Shown one piece after another: positions 27,792 to 38,110 of a stretch of DNA of 64,000 nt. A program made the position numbers and the translations under genes. The notes under the pieces were generated by a model. It saw only the letters and a list, made by a program, of their open reading frames with translations, did no database searches and was not told the DNA's origin. Positions within the stretch are counted from its first letter, which is position 1; each line of letters opens with the position of its first letter. Source of the stretch: Candidatus Zixiibacteriota bacterium (GTDB lineage Bacteria; Zixibacteria; MSB-5A5; UBA10806; 4484-95); assembly GCA_024231855.1 (NCBI GenBank), contig JAAEQD010000062.1, forward strand, positions 1 through 64,000, written 5' to 3'.

Positions 27792-30218
27792 ATGTTGATA
27801 AATAACTTGAAAATAGCATTCAGAAATTTGGCCAAACATAAACTTTTCACGTTAATCAATATATTCGGCCTGGCTATTGGCCTCGCGTTATGTTTGATAA
27901 TGATCGGACATGTAAGCTTTGAACTCAGTTTCGAAGATGCTCATGAGAACAAAGATCATATTTACCGCGTGAACGGGCAATACAATGCCGAAGACACGGA
28001 GCTACGATCAGCCCGGGTGATGGCGCCTTTGGGCCAGGCTCTGGTTGATGAGCTTCCCGAGGTTAATCAAGCCGCCATTTTCAGAGTGATTGGCAACGCG
28101 ACAATAGAACTGGATGGACTTAATTTTAAAACCGATAGCGGGCCGGTGCGTCATACCTATGAGCAAGGCGGAAATGTAATCTGCGCCAATCCCGGTTTTT
28201 TGGATCTGTTCACATTTCCAATAATCCAGGGCAACCCCGCAACCGCCCTGGTTTATCCGTTCTCCGTCCTGATTTCAGAGGATATTGTTGATCAATATTT
28301 TTACGGCCGCAATCCGCTGGGAGAGGTAATCAAGCTAAACGATGAATTCGAATGTCAGATTACTGGAATTCTCAAGAATGTTCCTGAAAATACTCAATTG
28401 CATTGCGATTTTATTGTTTCCTATTCCAGCCTCGATAGAATCGGTGAAAATACGAAATCCTGGGATCAATTCGACAAGGATTATGTTTACCTCCTGCTGG
28501 ATGAAAACGCGAACATCGCCGCGATCGAGCAAAAGATACCGGCTATCTTAAGCGAAAATCTCAATCCGGAAATGGCGGATCGCTATCAGTTCGAACTTCA
28601 ACCTCTGGATGATATCTATTTCGGTTCCTTTATGTCCGGCCGCGGGGGGGAATTATTCCCTCATGGCGAAGCCAGCGTTATGTACGTATGGGCTATAGTA
28701 GCCGGGTTCATACTGATACTGGCTATCGTGAATTTCATCAACCTGTCAACCGCCAGATCGGCCGACAGGATGAGAGAGGTCGGCGTACGAAAAGTATTTG
28801 GCGCTTTTCGGGGGCACCTGGTCAGACAATTTATGGGTGAGTCCTTCCTTATAACTTTCATATCGACGATATTGGGCCTGGTTGTTTTTGAAATATTTAA
28901 GATGTGGGTTAAACCGCTTTTACCAAGGCAAATGTTCGCCGATTTTTATAGCCACCCTATGATGCTTGTGTCGGTTATAGTATTGCTGGTTGTCGTGGCA
29001 ATTACGGCCGGTTTCTATCCATCACTATATTTGTCCAGATTCAAACCGATTACGATATTAAGCGGCAAAACGAGTATTAAATCATCCAGATCGGTTTTAA
29101 GAAAAACCCTCGTCATTTTTCAATTCGTCATCGCCATAACTTTAACAACCAGCACGATTATTTTGTACAACCAGATAAATTATATTACTACCTTCGAGCT
29201 CGGCTTCGAGAAAGATAATATTCTCATCCTGGATTTCGAAGGGGGAAATGCCGCCGCCAATTGCAAAATTATGAGGAATGAAATCTTGAAGGATAGAAAT
29301 ATATTATCGGCTACCATCAATAATTGTCCCCCGGGACGAAGCTCTTACAGGTATCACGGCTTCTATACCGAAAACGATTTCGAAGAAAGCGATCCTCTGA
29401 CGGTTAAATTATATGAAGGTGATAATGATTTCCTGTCTACTTTCGGTTTAGAAATTATAGAGGGAAGGCACTTTTCCGAAAGCGAGTCGGCTGATATTAA
29501 TAGAGCGATAATAATCAACGAATCCATGGCTGAAGTTCTCGAAATCGACAATCCCATAGGCTATAGATTGTATCGAAAGGACGGATTTTACGATGTTATC
29601 GGCGTGGTTAAAGATTTCTACGGAACGAGATTGGATTACGGCTTTTTCTCGATGTCCGCCATTATACTTAATCCCGATTCATGCAAAACGCTCTGTCTGA
29701 AACTTTCTCCCGATAATATCAACGGGTCGATAGCTTCAATACAAGACACCTGGGAATCTACCCTGCCGGGGGATCAATTCACTTACGCGTTTCTCGATGA
29801 TGTAATTAAGAGCAGGTATTCCGAATACGACTCGATGGGAGCGCTGTTTTTAACGCTCTCACTGATTACCGTTTCGATTGCCTGTTTGGGAATATTCGCC
29901 CTCGTTTCATACGCCGCCGGGCAAAGAACAAAAGAGATCGGAATCAGGAAGGTTCTCGGATCATCGGTTACCGGTATCGCTTTGCTGTTGTCTAAAGAGT
30001 TCGCTTTATTAATAATTATAGCCAACGTAATCGCCTGGCCGCTGGCCTATCTGGCGATGAATGGCATATTGGGAGAATTCGCGTTTAGAGTCGGAATCGG
30101 ACCCGGTACATTTGCCCTAACCGGATTAATTGCCATCGCCCTGGCATTACTATCAGCGGGCTTCCAGGCGATTAAAGCCGCCCAGGCCAACCCGGTAGAC
30201 ACATTGCGCCATGAATAA
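27792..30218 (+). CDS. FtsX/MacB-type ABC permease, array copy 3 (type A)
   Basis: The 808-residue protein is a complete type-A copy: it opens MLINNLKIAFRNLAKHKLFT with first helix FGLAIGLALCLIMIG, has REVGVRKVFGAFRGHL and KEIGIRKVLGSSVTG as coupling motifs, and ends ANPVDTLRHE. Its periplasmic domain carries a stretch with DNPIGYRLYRKDGFYDVIGVV that is also seen in the pseudogene at 35029. It is the best intact guide for reconstructing that pseudogene. Start follows the previous stop by 13 bases. Confidence 0.94.
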   Translation: MLINNLKIAFRNLAKHKLFTLINIFGLAIGLALCLIMIGHVSFELSFEDAHENKDHIYRVNGQYNAEDTELRSARVMAPLGQALVDELPEVNQAAIFRVIGNATIELDGLNFKTDSGPVRHTYEQGGNVICANPGFLDLFTFPIIQGNPATALVYPFSVLISEDIVDQYFYGRNPLGEVIKLNDEFECQITGILKNVPENTQLHCDFIVSYSSLDRIGENTKSWDQFDKDYVYLLLDENANIAAIEQKIPAILSENLNPEMADRYQFELQPLDDIYFGSFMSGRGGELFPHGEASVMYVWAIVAGFILILAIVNFINLSTARSADRMREVGVRKVFGAFRGHLVRQFMGESFLITFISTILGLVVFEIFKMWVKPLLPRQMFADFYSHPMMLVSVIVLLVVVAITAGFYPSLYLSRFKPITILSGKTSIKSSRSVLRKTLVIFQFVIAITLTTSTIILYNQINYITTFELGFEKDNILILDFEGGNAAANCKIMRNEILKDRNILSATINNCPPGRSSYRYHGFYTENDFEESDPLTVKLYEGDNDFLSTFGLEIIEGRHFSESESADINRAIIINESMAEVLEIDNPIGYRLYRKDGFYDVIGVVKDFYGTRLDYGFFSMSAIILNPDSCKTLCLKLSPDNINGSIASIQDTWESTLPGDQFTYAFLDDVIKSRYSEYDSMGALFLTLSLITVSIACLGIFALVSYAAGQRTKEIGIRKVLGSSVTGIALLLSKEFALLIIIANVIAWPLAYLAMNGILGEFAFRVGIGPGTFALTGLIAIALALLSAGFQAIKAAQANPVDTLRHE

Positions 30219-30230
30219 GAGGAGACCGCC

Positions 30231-32609
30231 ATGTTTAAAAGATATTTTATTATCGCCCTGAGAAGTCTGTATAAAAACAAGCTTTATTCAATTATCAATA
30301 TTATTGGACTGGGCGTTGCCATGGCTATGTGCGTTGTCGGTTATGTAAATTATCAGTTTAGCCAAAGTTTCGATTCGGCGCACCAAAACGCCGATCATAT
30401 TTATCTGGTGAACAGCTACCGGATGTCTGACGATGTTCGAGAAAATTGGTCTTTGATTCCTATCCCAATGGCTCCCGCGTTTAAAAACGATATCCCCGGG
30501 ATTGAGAAATTCTCGCGTGTCTCTACGGGCGGAGGTACTTTCAGACATGAGGATAAGGTGTTTAATGAGCTTATCCACTACGTGGATGAGGATTTCTTCG
30601 ATATTTTCACATTCCCGCTGATTGCCGGTAACCAGGGCGTATCATTAGGACATAATGGCTTGATAATTTCCGATAGACTCGCCGAGAAGTTTTTCGAAGG
30701 CGAGGATCCAATCGGTAAACAGATAATAATAAGAGCCGATGGAGATCTGGAATATGAGTTTATCGTACGTGGCGTTATAGACCGTCCGGAAAAGAATTCA
30801 AGTATGATACTCGATGCCTGTGTACCATTTGAAAGGGTAAAAGATTTAAGAGGTTTTGAACTCGCGGAATGGGACAAGTTTACCCGGGCGACATTTATTC
30901 AAGTTATGGATAATACCTCGCCAACGGAAATCGAGCGGAAACTTCAAACGTACACTCAAATCGTCAATAACGCGAACGAGGATTTTCAATTTAGCGGATT
31001 CTATCTTACCCCGCTAAGGCAATTGGCGAATACCACCCATGAGCTATTGGGCGATCCTTTTAATCAGGGTTTGCATCCGGCGGCAATAATCGCGCCATCG
31101 GTTACCGCGCTTCTCGTTTTGCTTCTTGCTTGTTTTAATTTTATCAATACATCCATTGCTTTCTCATCCCGAAGATTAAAAGAAATAGGAATTCGCAAAG
31201 TGATAGGCGGCAGGCGCGGTCAATTGGTTATGCAATTCCTGGGTGAAAACATCGTTTTATGTCTGGTCGCGATTATTGTAGCCGCCGCCCTGGCTGAAAT
31301 CTTTGTCCCCGCGTATGATAGTTTATGGCCTGAACTTGACTTGAAGATGAATTACTACGAGAACCTCGGTATGGTCGGATTTTTAGTTGGGCTTTTACTA
31401 TTTACGGCCGTCGCGGCCGGGGCTTACCCGGCGTTCTATATAAGTAAATTTAATCCCATAAGTATATTCAGGGGAAAATTAAAGCTTGGCGGGACCAATC
31501 CGCTAATCAGGATTTTACTCACATTCCAATTAGCGCTATCAATGACGGCTATAATAGCCGCGTTAGTACTCGGTAAAAACGCCGAATACATTGAGACATT
31601 TAATTTGGGCTACGATCAAGAAAATATTCTAGTGCTTCCCGTTAATGGAGAAGATGAATATAAAATCATGAAGTCGGCCGTTAGCGATAATCCGAATATC
31701 ATAAACATCGGCGCAACCCGACATCTGATGGGTCATTACATCGTCTATACGGATGTAGAGATCGAGCAGAGGAAAACAAGGGTCAACCTTTTTGATATCG
31801 GTGAAAACTATTTTGAGACTGTGGGCCTTGAGCTTGTTGAAGGCCGAACATTTGATTCCGGACGTATTACCGATATGAGCGAAGCCGCGATCGTAAATGA
31901 AACGCTTGTTAAAAAATTTGGCTGGGAAAACGCCCTCGATAAAGCAATTACTTTCCAGAGATCCGATTCAACCGCGGAATACCGAATTGTAGGCGTGGTT
32001 AAGGATTTCCATATTAACGGTGTTGAAAGCAGGTTGCGGCCTACGGTATTACGCCTCGCCTCGAAAGACAGGCTACTAAATATGCCGATTAAAATGGGCG
32101 ATGATGTGACCGGAACCGCCTCGCGTATTGAGACGACATGGAAAAAACTATTCCCTCACCGACCCTATGAGGGTTTTTGGTTAGATGACGTTTTAAATGG
32201 GCAAAGACAGGTTAATCGAAGTATAAAACTGGTATTTTTATACATTGCCGTGATGGTAATAGTAATATCGGGTATGGGTTTGTTCGCTCTTGTGTCGTTA
32301 AATATTGCCAGAAGAACCAAGGAATTGGGGATACGGAAAATATTGGGCGCGTCGATATCGAATATAAGCTTCATAATTATCAAGGAATTTATTTTGCTGA
32401 TAGTTATTGGAGGTGTGTTGGCATCGGTACTTGCTTACTTTCTGTTGAATTCATTAATGGGAAGCATATGGACTTATTACTGTGAATTTAGCCTGGCCCC
32501 ATATGCGCTGGCGGCGGTTATCGTCCTGGCCGTGGCGATATTGACCGTGGGTTTTCAAACGTTTAAAGCCGCGCTGGCCAATCCGGTGGATTCGTTGCGA
32601 CATGAATAG
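30231..32609 (+). CDS. FtsX/MacB-type ABC permease, array copy 4 (divergent type)
   Basis: The 792-residue protein keeps the plan but is the most divergent copy. Its first helix reads IGLGVAMAMCVVGYV, and coupling motifs are KEIGIRKVIGGRRGQL and KELGIRKILGASISN. The end ANPVDSLRHE is conserved. The gene is preceded by GAGGAGACC and follows the previous stop by 12 bases. The following gene can be read from a GTG that overlaps its stop by one base. Divergence of the periplasmic domain suggests a different partner or cargo within the same system. Confidence 0.93.
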   Translation: MFKRYFIIALRSLYKNKLYSIINIIGLGVAMAMCVVGYVNYQFSQSFDSAHQNADHIYLVNSYRMSDDVRENWSLIPIPMAPAFKNDIPGIEKFSRVSTGGGTFRHEDKVFNELIHYVDEDFFDIFTFPLIAGNQGVSLGHNGLIISDRLAEKFFEGEDPIGKQIIIRADGDLEYEFIVRGVIDRPEKNSSMILDACVPFERVKDLRGFELAEWDKFTRATFIQVMDNTSPTEIERKLQTYTQIVNNANEDFQFSGFYLTPLRQLANTTHELLGDPFNQGLHPAAIIAPSVTALLVLLLACFNFINTSIAFSSRRLKEIGIRKVIGGRRGQLVMQFLGENIVLCLVAIIVAAALAEIFVPAYDSLWPELDLKMNYYENLGMVGFLVGLLLFTAVAAGAYPAFYISKFNPISIFRGKLKLGGTNPLIRILLTFQLALSMTAIIAALVLGKNAEYIETFNLGYDQENILVLPVNGEDEYKIMKSAVSDNPNIINIGATRHLMGHYIVYTDVEIEQRKTRVNLFDIGENYFETVGLELVEGRTFDSGRITDMSEAAIVNETLVKKFGWENALDKAITFQRSDSTAEYRIVGVVKDFHINGVESRLRPTVLRLASKDRLLNMPIKMGDDVTGTASRIETTWKKLFPHRPYEGFWLDDVLNGQRQVNRSIKLVFLYIAVMVIVISGMGLFALVSLNIARRTKELGIRKILGASISNISFIIIKEFILLIVIGGVLASVLAYFLLNSLMGSIWTYYCEFSLAPYALAAVIVLAVAILTVGFQTFKAALANPVDSLRHE

Positions 32610-32623
32610 TGAAGGATAGAGTC

Positions 32624-35014
32624 ATGATTAAAAACTATATCAAAATCGCCTTGAGAAATCTGAGGAATCATAAAAGTTATTCATTGATTAATATCAGCGG
32701 GCTGGCAGTCGGTATGGCTTGCTGTATCCTGATTATGCTTTGGGTGAGCGATGAACTCGGTTTTGACCGATCTTACGAAAACGCTAACAATCTTTTCAGG
32801 GTCACCAATGAATGGACGGATGAAACCGGCGGCAATCGTTCGGCGCTGACACCGGTTCCGCTTGGTCCGGCTCTTAAAGGGCAATTTCCGGAAATTATCA
32901 AGGCTACCAGATATGATAATGGCGAGCCGCAATTCATAAAATATGACGGTAAAAGTTTTCACAACGATCTGTTCGCTCTGGCCGATCCCGACTTTTTCGA
33001 TATGTTTTCAATCTCCTTCATTCAAGGCGATACCGGTAGCGTGTTTGACAACCCATCTTCCATCGTTCTCACCAGGGGGATGAGCGAAAAATATTTTGCC
33101 GATGACGATCCGATCGGTAAAATCCTTAATATCGAGCGAAGGGATTATACCGTAACGGGCGTTATAGAGAATTTTCCGGCCAACTCTCATATCAAGTTCG
33201 ACTGTCTGGCGCCATTTTCCTCGCGGCCTCAATGGCTAAGACAGATAACCGATACCTGGGATGTTTCGGCTTATTATACCTACATACAATTAAGCGAAAC
33301 CTCATCTCAAACTGATGTGGCCGATAAAATATCGGGCGTATTGAGTTCCAACAGTGCTTCCGATAAATATGAATTTCTTTTAGACCTTCAGCCGATTACC
33401 AGAATTCACCTTTATCACGATGTTACAGACTACTTATCCGGCAAGGGTGAAATAAAATACGTATATCTATTTTCCACACTGGCGATAATGATTCTTATAA
33501 TCGCCTGTATCAATTTCATGAATTTAGCCACGGCTCGGTCTTGCGGGCGGGCACGGGAAATCGGCGTTAGAAAGGTAATCGGGGCGTGTCGAACGGATAT
33601 AATCAAGCAATTCCTTGGCGAATCTATTGTCACATCATTTACCGCGGTTCTAATGGCGATTGCCCTGGTGGAGTTGGTCCTGCCGGTTTTCAATAGCTGG
33701 TCGTCAAAACAGCTTGTTCTGGATTACTTCGGGAACTCGCGGATTATCCTGAGTCTTTTTGGTATTACCATTCTAACCGGGCTATTCGCTGGAAGCTATC
33801 CATCCATTTTGCTTTCATCATTTAAACCCATACGGATTCTGAAAGGATATTTGAACCTGGAAAGCGGCGGCAGAAAATTCAGGAAGACGTTGGTAGTTAT
33901 TCAGTTTACTATATCGATATTCTTGATAGTGGGCGCTTCCGTTATATATAGTCAGCTTCATTATATGCGCGATGTGAATATGGGATTTGATAAGGAACAT
34001 CTTCTATATTTGCGTATGCGCGGTGATTTTTACCAAAATTATGAGACTATCAAAGCTGAACTGCTGCGCGACCCTTCGATATTAGCCGTTACCGCGGGTT
34101 CTCCGCCGGTTGAGTCATTTGCCGGAGCTTTTGGTTTGAAATTGGATACCAGAGAGCTATCCGATGAAATTCGGATGGCCAGTCTGGCCGTTGATTTTGA
34201 TTACATAAAAACTTTCTCGATGGAGATTACCCAGGGTCGGGATTTTTCGGGAAATATTGCCGGCGATAAGCAAGGTGGCTTTATCGTAAATGAAACCGCC
34301 GCCAGAATCCTGGGATCGGATTCGTTGATCGGCAAGCAGCTTGCCTTTAAAAGCCACGGTAATGATTTGACGGTCAGTGAATACAGCGGATCAATTGTCG
34401 GTATCGTGAAGGATTTCCATAATGGTTCAATGCATAATAAAATTATGCCGGTTATTATTTATAATAATCCAAACGAGATTTATTATATGAACGCCAGGAT
34501 CAAATCAACCGACATCTCGGCCGTGGTCGGTCTACTTAATGAAATTTGGAAATCTTACTCTCCTCAGTACGCGTTCGAATACCATTTTGTCGATGAGACA
34601 ATTAATAGTTTCTATCGATCCGAGCAACATTTGGGCGAGATATTCGGATTTTTCACCTTGCTGGCGGTTTTCGTCAGTTGTCTGGGATTGTTTGGCCTGG
34701 TTTCCTTTTCTCTCGAACAGCGAGTCAAGGAAATCGGGATAAGAAAAGTTCTAGGTGCATCCTTATCGAATCTGATGTTACTGCTATCAAAAGATTTTCT
34801 GATACTCGTCGCGCTAGCTAATATAATTGCCTGGCCTTTGGCTCATTTTACCATGAGCAGCTGGTTGGAGAGTTTTGCCTATCGAATTGAATTAGGCTGG
34901 TTGTATTTTATACTATCCGGAATCCTGGCTTTTTCGATCGCGTTTTTGACGATAAGCTTCCAATCGATTATTGCGGCTAATGCCAATCCGGTGGAATCCT
35001 TAAGACATGAGTAG
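32624..35014 (+). CDS. FtsX/MacB-type ABC permease, array copy 5 (type B)
   Basis: I place the start at 32624, where ATG (MIKNYIKIALRNL) is preceded by AAGGA and matches the start of its paralogues; a GTG at 32609 would add five residues. About 796 residues. It belongs with copy 2: first helix NISGLAVGMACCILIMLWV and the following SDELGFDRSYEN. Coupling motifs are REIGVRKVIGACRTD and KEIGIRKVLGASLSN, and the end is ANPVESLRHE. All eight helices are present and no lesion is seen. Confidence 0.93.
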   Translation: MIKNYIKIALRNLRNHKSYSLINISGLAVGMACCILIMLWVSDELGFDRSYENANNLFRVTNEWTDETGGNRSALTPVPLGPALKGQFPEIIKATRYDNGEPQFIKYDGKSFHNDLFALADPDFFDMFSISFIQGDTGSVFDNPSSIVLTRGMSEKYFADDDPIGKILNIERRDYTVTGVIENFPANSHIKFDCLAPFSSRPQWLRQITDTWDVSAYYTYIQLSETSSQTDVADKISGVLSSNSASDKYEFLLDLQPITRIHLYHDVTDYLSGKGEIKYVYLFSTLAIMILIIACINFMNLATARSCGRAREIGVRKVIGACRTDIIKQFLGESIVTSFTAVLMAIALVELVLPVFNSWSSKQLVLDYFGNSRIILSLFGITILTGLFAGSYPSILLSSFKPIRILKGYLNLESGGRKFRKTLVVIQFTISIFLIVGASVIYSQLHYMRDVNMGFDKEHLLYLRMRGDFYQNYETIKAELLRDPSILAVTAGSPPVESFAGAFGLKLDTRELSDEIRMASLAVDFDYIKTFSMEITQGRDFSGNIAGDKQGGFIVNETAARILGSDSLIGKQLAFKSHGNDLTVSEYSGSIVGIVKDFHNGSMHNKIMPVIIYNNPNEIYYMNARIKSTDISAVVGLLNEIWKSYSPQYAFEYHFVDETINSFYRSEQHLGEIFGFFTLLAVFVSCLGLFGLVSFSLEQRVKEIGIRKVLGASLSNLMLLLSKDFLILVALANIIAWPLAHFTMSSWLESFAYRIELGWLYFILSGILAFSIAFLTISFQSIIAANANPVESLRHE

Positions 35015-35028
35015 CTAGGAATCAGATA

Positions 35029-37251
35029 ATGTTTAAAAACTACTTGAAAGTTGCCTTTAGAAATCTAACCAAACACAAGCTCTATACCGCGATAAATATA
35101 TTTGGCCTGGCAATGGGATTAGCTACCAGCATTATAGTAATCGGGCATATTTTTTATGAATTCAGCTTCGAGGATATGCATGAGAACAAAAATCGAATTT
35201 CCTGCGTCTGGGGTAATTATACCGAAACGGATTCGGTTAATCAATATGTGTCGCGCGTTGCCAGGGTGATGCCCCCTCTGGGGCCGGCTATTATCGAAAA
35301 TATACCAGATATCGAGAAAGCCGCGATCTTCAGGCACTATCCGGACGTTCTGGTTAAAATCGATGGGATTGAATACAGAGCCGGCAATATGATTTGCGCT
35401 AATCCTGATTTTCTGGAAGTATTTACTCTTCCTTTACTACAAGGTAATACTGAGAACATTCTGGATGACCCGTTCGGTGTGTTAATCACTGAGGAAGCGG
35501 GCCATAAGTATTTCGGCGAGCAAAATCCAATCGGACAAACGGTAACAATAAATGATAATTTTAAATGTCAGATTAGCGGTATTCTACAAAACATTCCCCG
35601 AAATACGCGTCTCCATTGTGATTTCATAAGTTCCTACTCAATTTTATCGATCCTTGACGAGGATTTAGATTCATGGCAGCGATTTCCTACCGATCATATG
35701 TTTTTATTATTGACCGCGAATGCCGATCCCGACGCCGTAAAACAAAAAATCCAGTCAATAGTGGATGACAACCTTGGCCCGGACTCTCAGATACATTATC
35801 AGGTCGGCCTCATGCCTTTCGATGATTATTATTTTGGCGCGACGCGTTCTCATTTCATTAAGCAATTTATCGGCGAATCAATGGTGCTGGTCTCTTTATC
35901 GATGCTTTTCGGCCTGGCGTTGTTCGAACTGGCCCGGCATGATTTGGACAGGTTATTCCAAAGACCATCAACGATAGGCTTGTTCGATAATCCAATGATG
36001 ATTATCTCGGTTATCGTGCTGGGATTAGTCGTCAGCGTTCTGTCGGGTTTCTATCCGTCGCTCTATATATCGCGATTGAAGCCGGTAGACGTTCTTCAAA
36101 GTAAAACAGCTATTAAATCCTCAAAGTCTATTCTGCGAAAAGTCCTGGTGTCATTTCAATTCACTATCGCGATATTATTTGTGTTCTGTACTATCATAAC
36201 ATTCAGACAGATTCAATTCGTTAAAGATGCCGATATGGGATTCGATCAAAATAACGTTCTCGTTCTGAATTTTGACGGAGATAATGCACCCGAGGAATGC
36301 CGGATAATGAAAAAAGCGATTCTGGCTAAAAATAAAATAGTATCCGTAACCGCCTCTGATTGCCCTCCCGGCAGGTCAAATGAATATTACTATCAATTAT
36401 ATACAGATCCGGAAAAGACTAAGGAAATCATAGTTAGAGCTTATAATACCGATCAGGATTTCATTTCGACATTCGGCCTTGAAATAACCCGTGGCGAAGG
36501 ATTTTCGGATGGCATAACCGGAGACTTTAAACAGCCGATAATAATCACCGAGTCCGCGGTTGAGCATCTGGAAATAGATCAACCTATAGGATACAGGTTC
36601 TATAGAAAGGCTGATAAATTTTATGAGGTTATCGGTGTGGTTAAGGATTTCCATGGTTCTACGTCGACATGGCAATCCGAGCCGGTGACGATTATTACCT
36701 TAAGACCGGACAGATGGAAAACCCTGTCGCTTAAATTACCTCCGGATAATATATCGGGATCGATTGCTTCAATAAAGCAAACGTGGGATTCGACTCTTCC
36801 TGGACAATTATTCACTTACTCGTTTATTGATGATGAAATCGATGGCAATTATGATGATGATAGATGGATCGGTATAATATTCGGTATTCTGGCGGTTATC
36901 ACTATAACGCTTGCCTGCCTTGGGATATTCGGCCTGGTGTCGTTTACGGCCGTTCAAAAAACCAAAGAAATCGGGATTCGGAAAGTACTCGGCGCTTCTA
37001 CCGCCAATCTAATTTCCCTTCTGGCCAAAGAGTAGATTGTGCTTATAATTATAGCTAATGTTATCGCCTGGCCACTCTCGTATTTATATATGAAAGATTA
37101 CTTGCAAGGATTCATTTTTAGAGTTGGAGTGGGAATCGGTACTTTCGCGCTAACCGGGCTTATAGCCCTCGTGATGGCTTTGTTATTCGCCGGCTATCAG
37201 GCGTATAAAGCCGCCGGCGCCAATCCGGTTGATACGTTGCGACATGAATAA
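35029..37251 (+). pseudogene. FtsX/MacB-type ABC permease, array copy 6, two lesions
   Basis: This type-A copy ([20 protein letters not shown]...) carries two lesions. First, at about 35838-35850 the text passes from DDYYFGAT straight to RSHFIKQFIGES. In copy 3 about 60 more residues lie there, including helix 2 and the coupling stretch REVGVRKVFGAF; here they are lost in frame. Second, an in-frame TAG at 37033-37035 falls within the penultimate-helix region, after SLLAKE and before IVLIIIANVIAWP. The reading resumes without shift to the normal end ANPVDTLRHE at 37251. The product would lack a helix and its C-terminal two helices. A sequencing error could explain the stop but not the deletion. 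It is followed by the second ATPase gene. Confidence 0.9.
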
Positions 37252-37281
37252 TATTATTTTTAACATAAAGAGGATAAAAAG

Positions 37282-37950
37282 ATGATTAATTTACGCGATA
37301 TTACCAAGATCTATACCAACGGAAGCCAGAAAACATACATACTGCGAGGTATAAACCTAGAAGTGAAACGAGGCGAATTTTTGACCCTGATGGGTCCCTC
37401 CGGCGCGGGTAAGTCGACACTTCTCCACATATTAGGCATGCTGGATTCGCCCACCTCCGGCGAATACGACCTGATGGATCGGTCGGTTTTGGGATTGAAA
37501 GAAAAGCAGAAAGCACAGCTTCACAAGGAGCATATCGGTTTCGTCTTTCAGGCTTATCATCTCATCGATGATTTAACAGTCTATGAAAACCTCGAAACCC
37601 CGCTTCTCTACAAGAAAATTAAAAGCGCCGAACGCAAGAGCATGGTCTGCGACACGCTTGATCGATTCCAGATAGTCGGCAAGAAGGATCTATTCCCCAA
37701 TCAGCTTTCCGGAGGCCAGCAACAGCTCGTGGGCGTGGCTCGGGCCGTTATCGGCAATCCCAGCCTTATTTTGGCCGATGAGCCGACCGGCAACCTTCAT
37801 TCCGAACAAGGCATCGAGATAATGGAGCTATTCAAACGTCTCAACCGGGAAGGGGCAACGATAATTCAGGCCACTCACTCCGAGAGTAACGCCGCCTACG
37901 GCGACCGGATAATAAAACTGCTCGATGGCTGGGTTAAGGAAGATAAATAG
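37282..37950 (+). CDS. Second MacB/LolD-type ABC ATPase, with altered D-loop
   Basis: The 222-residue protein has Walker [10 protein letters not shown] (38-46), Q-loop FQAYH, signature LSGGQQQ and Walker B LILADEP, so ATP binding is plausible. Two usually conserved positions differ from the first ATPase: the signature continues LVG and not RVA (Leu149), and the D-loop reads GNLH with His173 in place of Asp. The switch region reads ATHSES. GAGGATAAAAAG precedes the ATG. It sits just after the pseudogene permease and ends the array. It may be degenerating, or adapted to a partner. Confidence 0.9.
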   Translation: MINLRDITKIYTNGSQKTYILRGINLEVKRGEFLTLMGPSGAGKSTLLHILGMLDSPTSGEYDLMDRSVLGLKEKQKAQLHKEHIGFVFQAYHLIDDLTVYENLETPLLYKKIKSAERKSMVCDTLDRFQIVGKKDLFPNQLSGGQQQLVGVARAVIGNPSLILADEPTGNLHSEQGIEIMELFKRLNREGATIIQATHSESNAAYGDRIIKLLDGWVKEDK

Positions 37951-38110
37951 AAATATTTAAGGGTATCTGTAGATGCGCTCCTGTCTGAACTACTTTTATG
38001 TCATCCCCGTCAAAACGGGAATCTATGGGAAGGGACGGGAAGGGCAAATACGGGCTACATGAAAAAGGGCGTATGTCAATACGCCCCTACGCAAATAACT
38101 AATTCACAAT
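37951..38110. repeat. Palindromic repeat tract between the ABC array and the symporter gene
   Basis: This gap holds repeat-type hairpins: a CCCGT...ACGGG element near 38001-38016 (followed by AATCTATG) and a perfect palindrome GGGCGTATGTCAATACGCCC at 38067-38086, with eight-base arms. A copy of the latter with one difference occurs at 43903-43922, and the former recurs near 43775-43859. The convergent position suggests a possible bidirectional terminator role. Confidence 0.75.
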
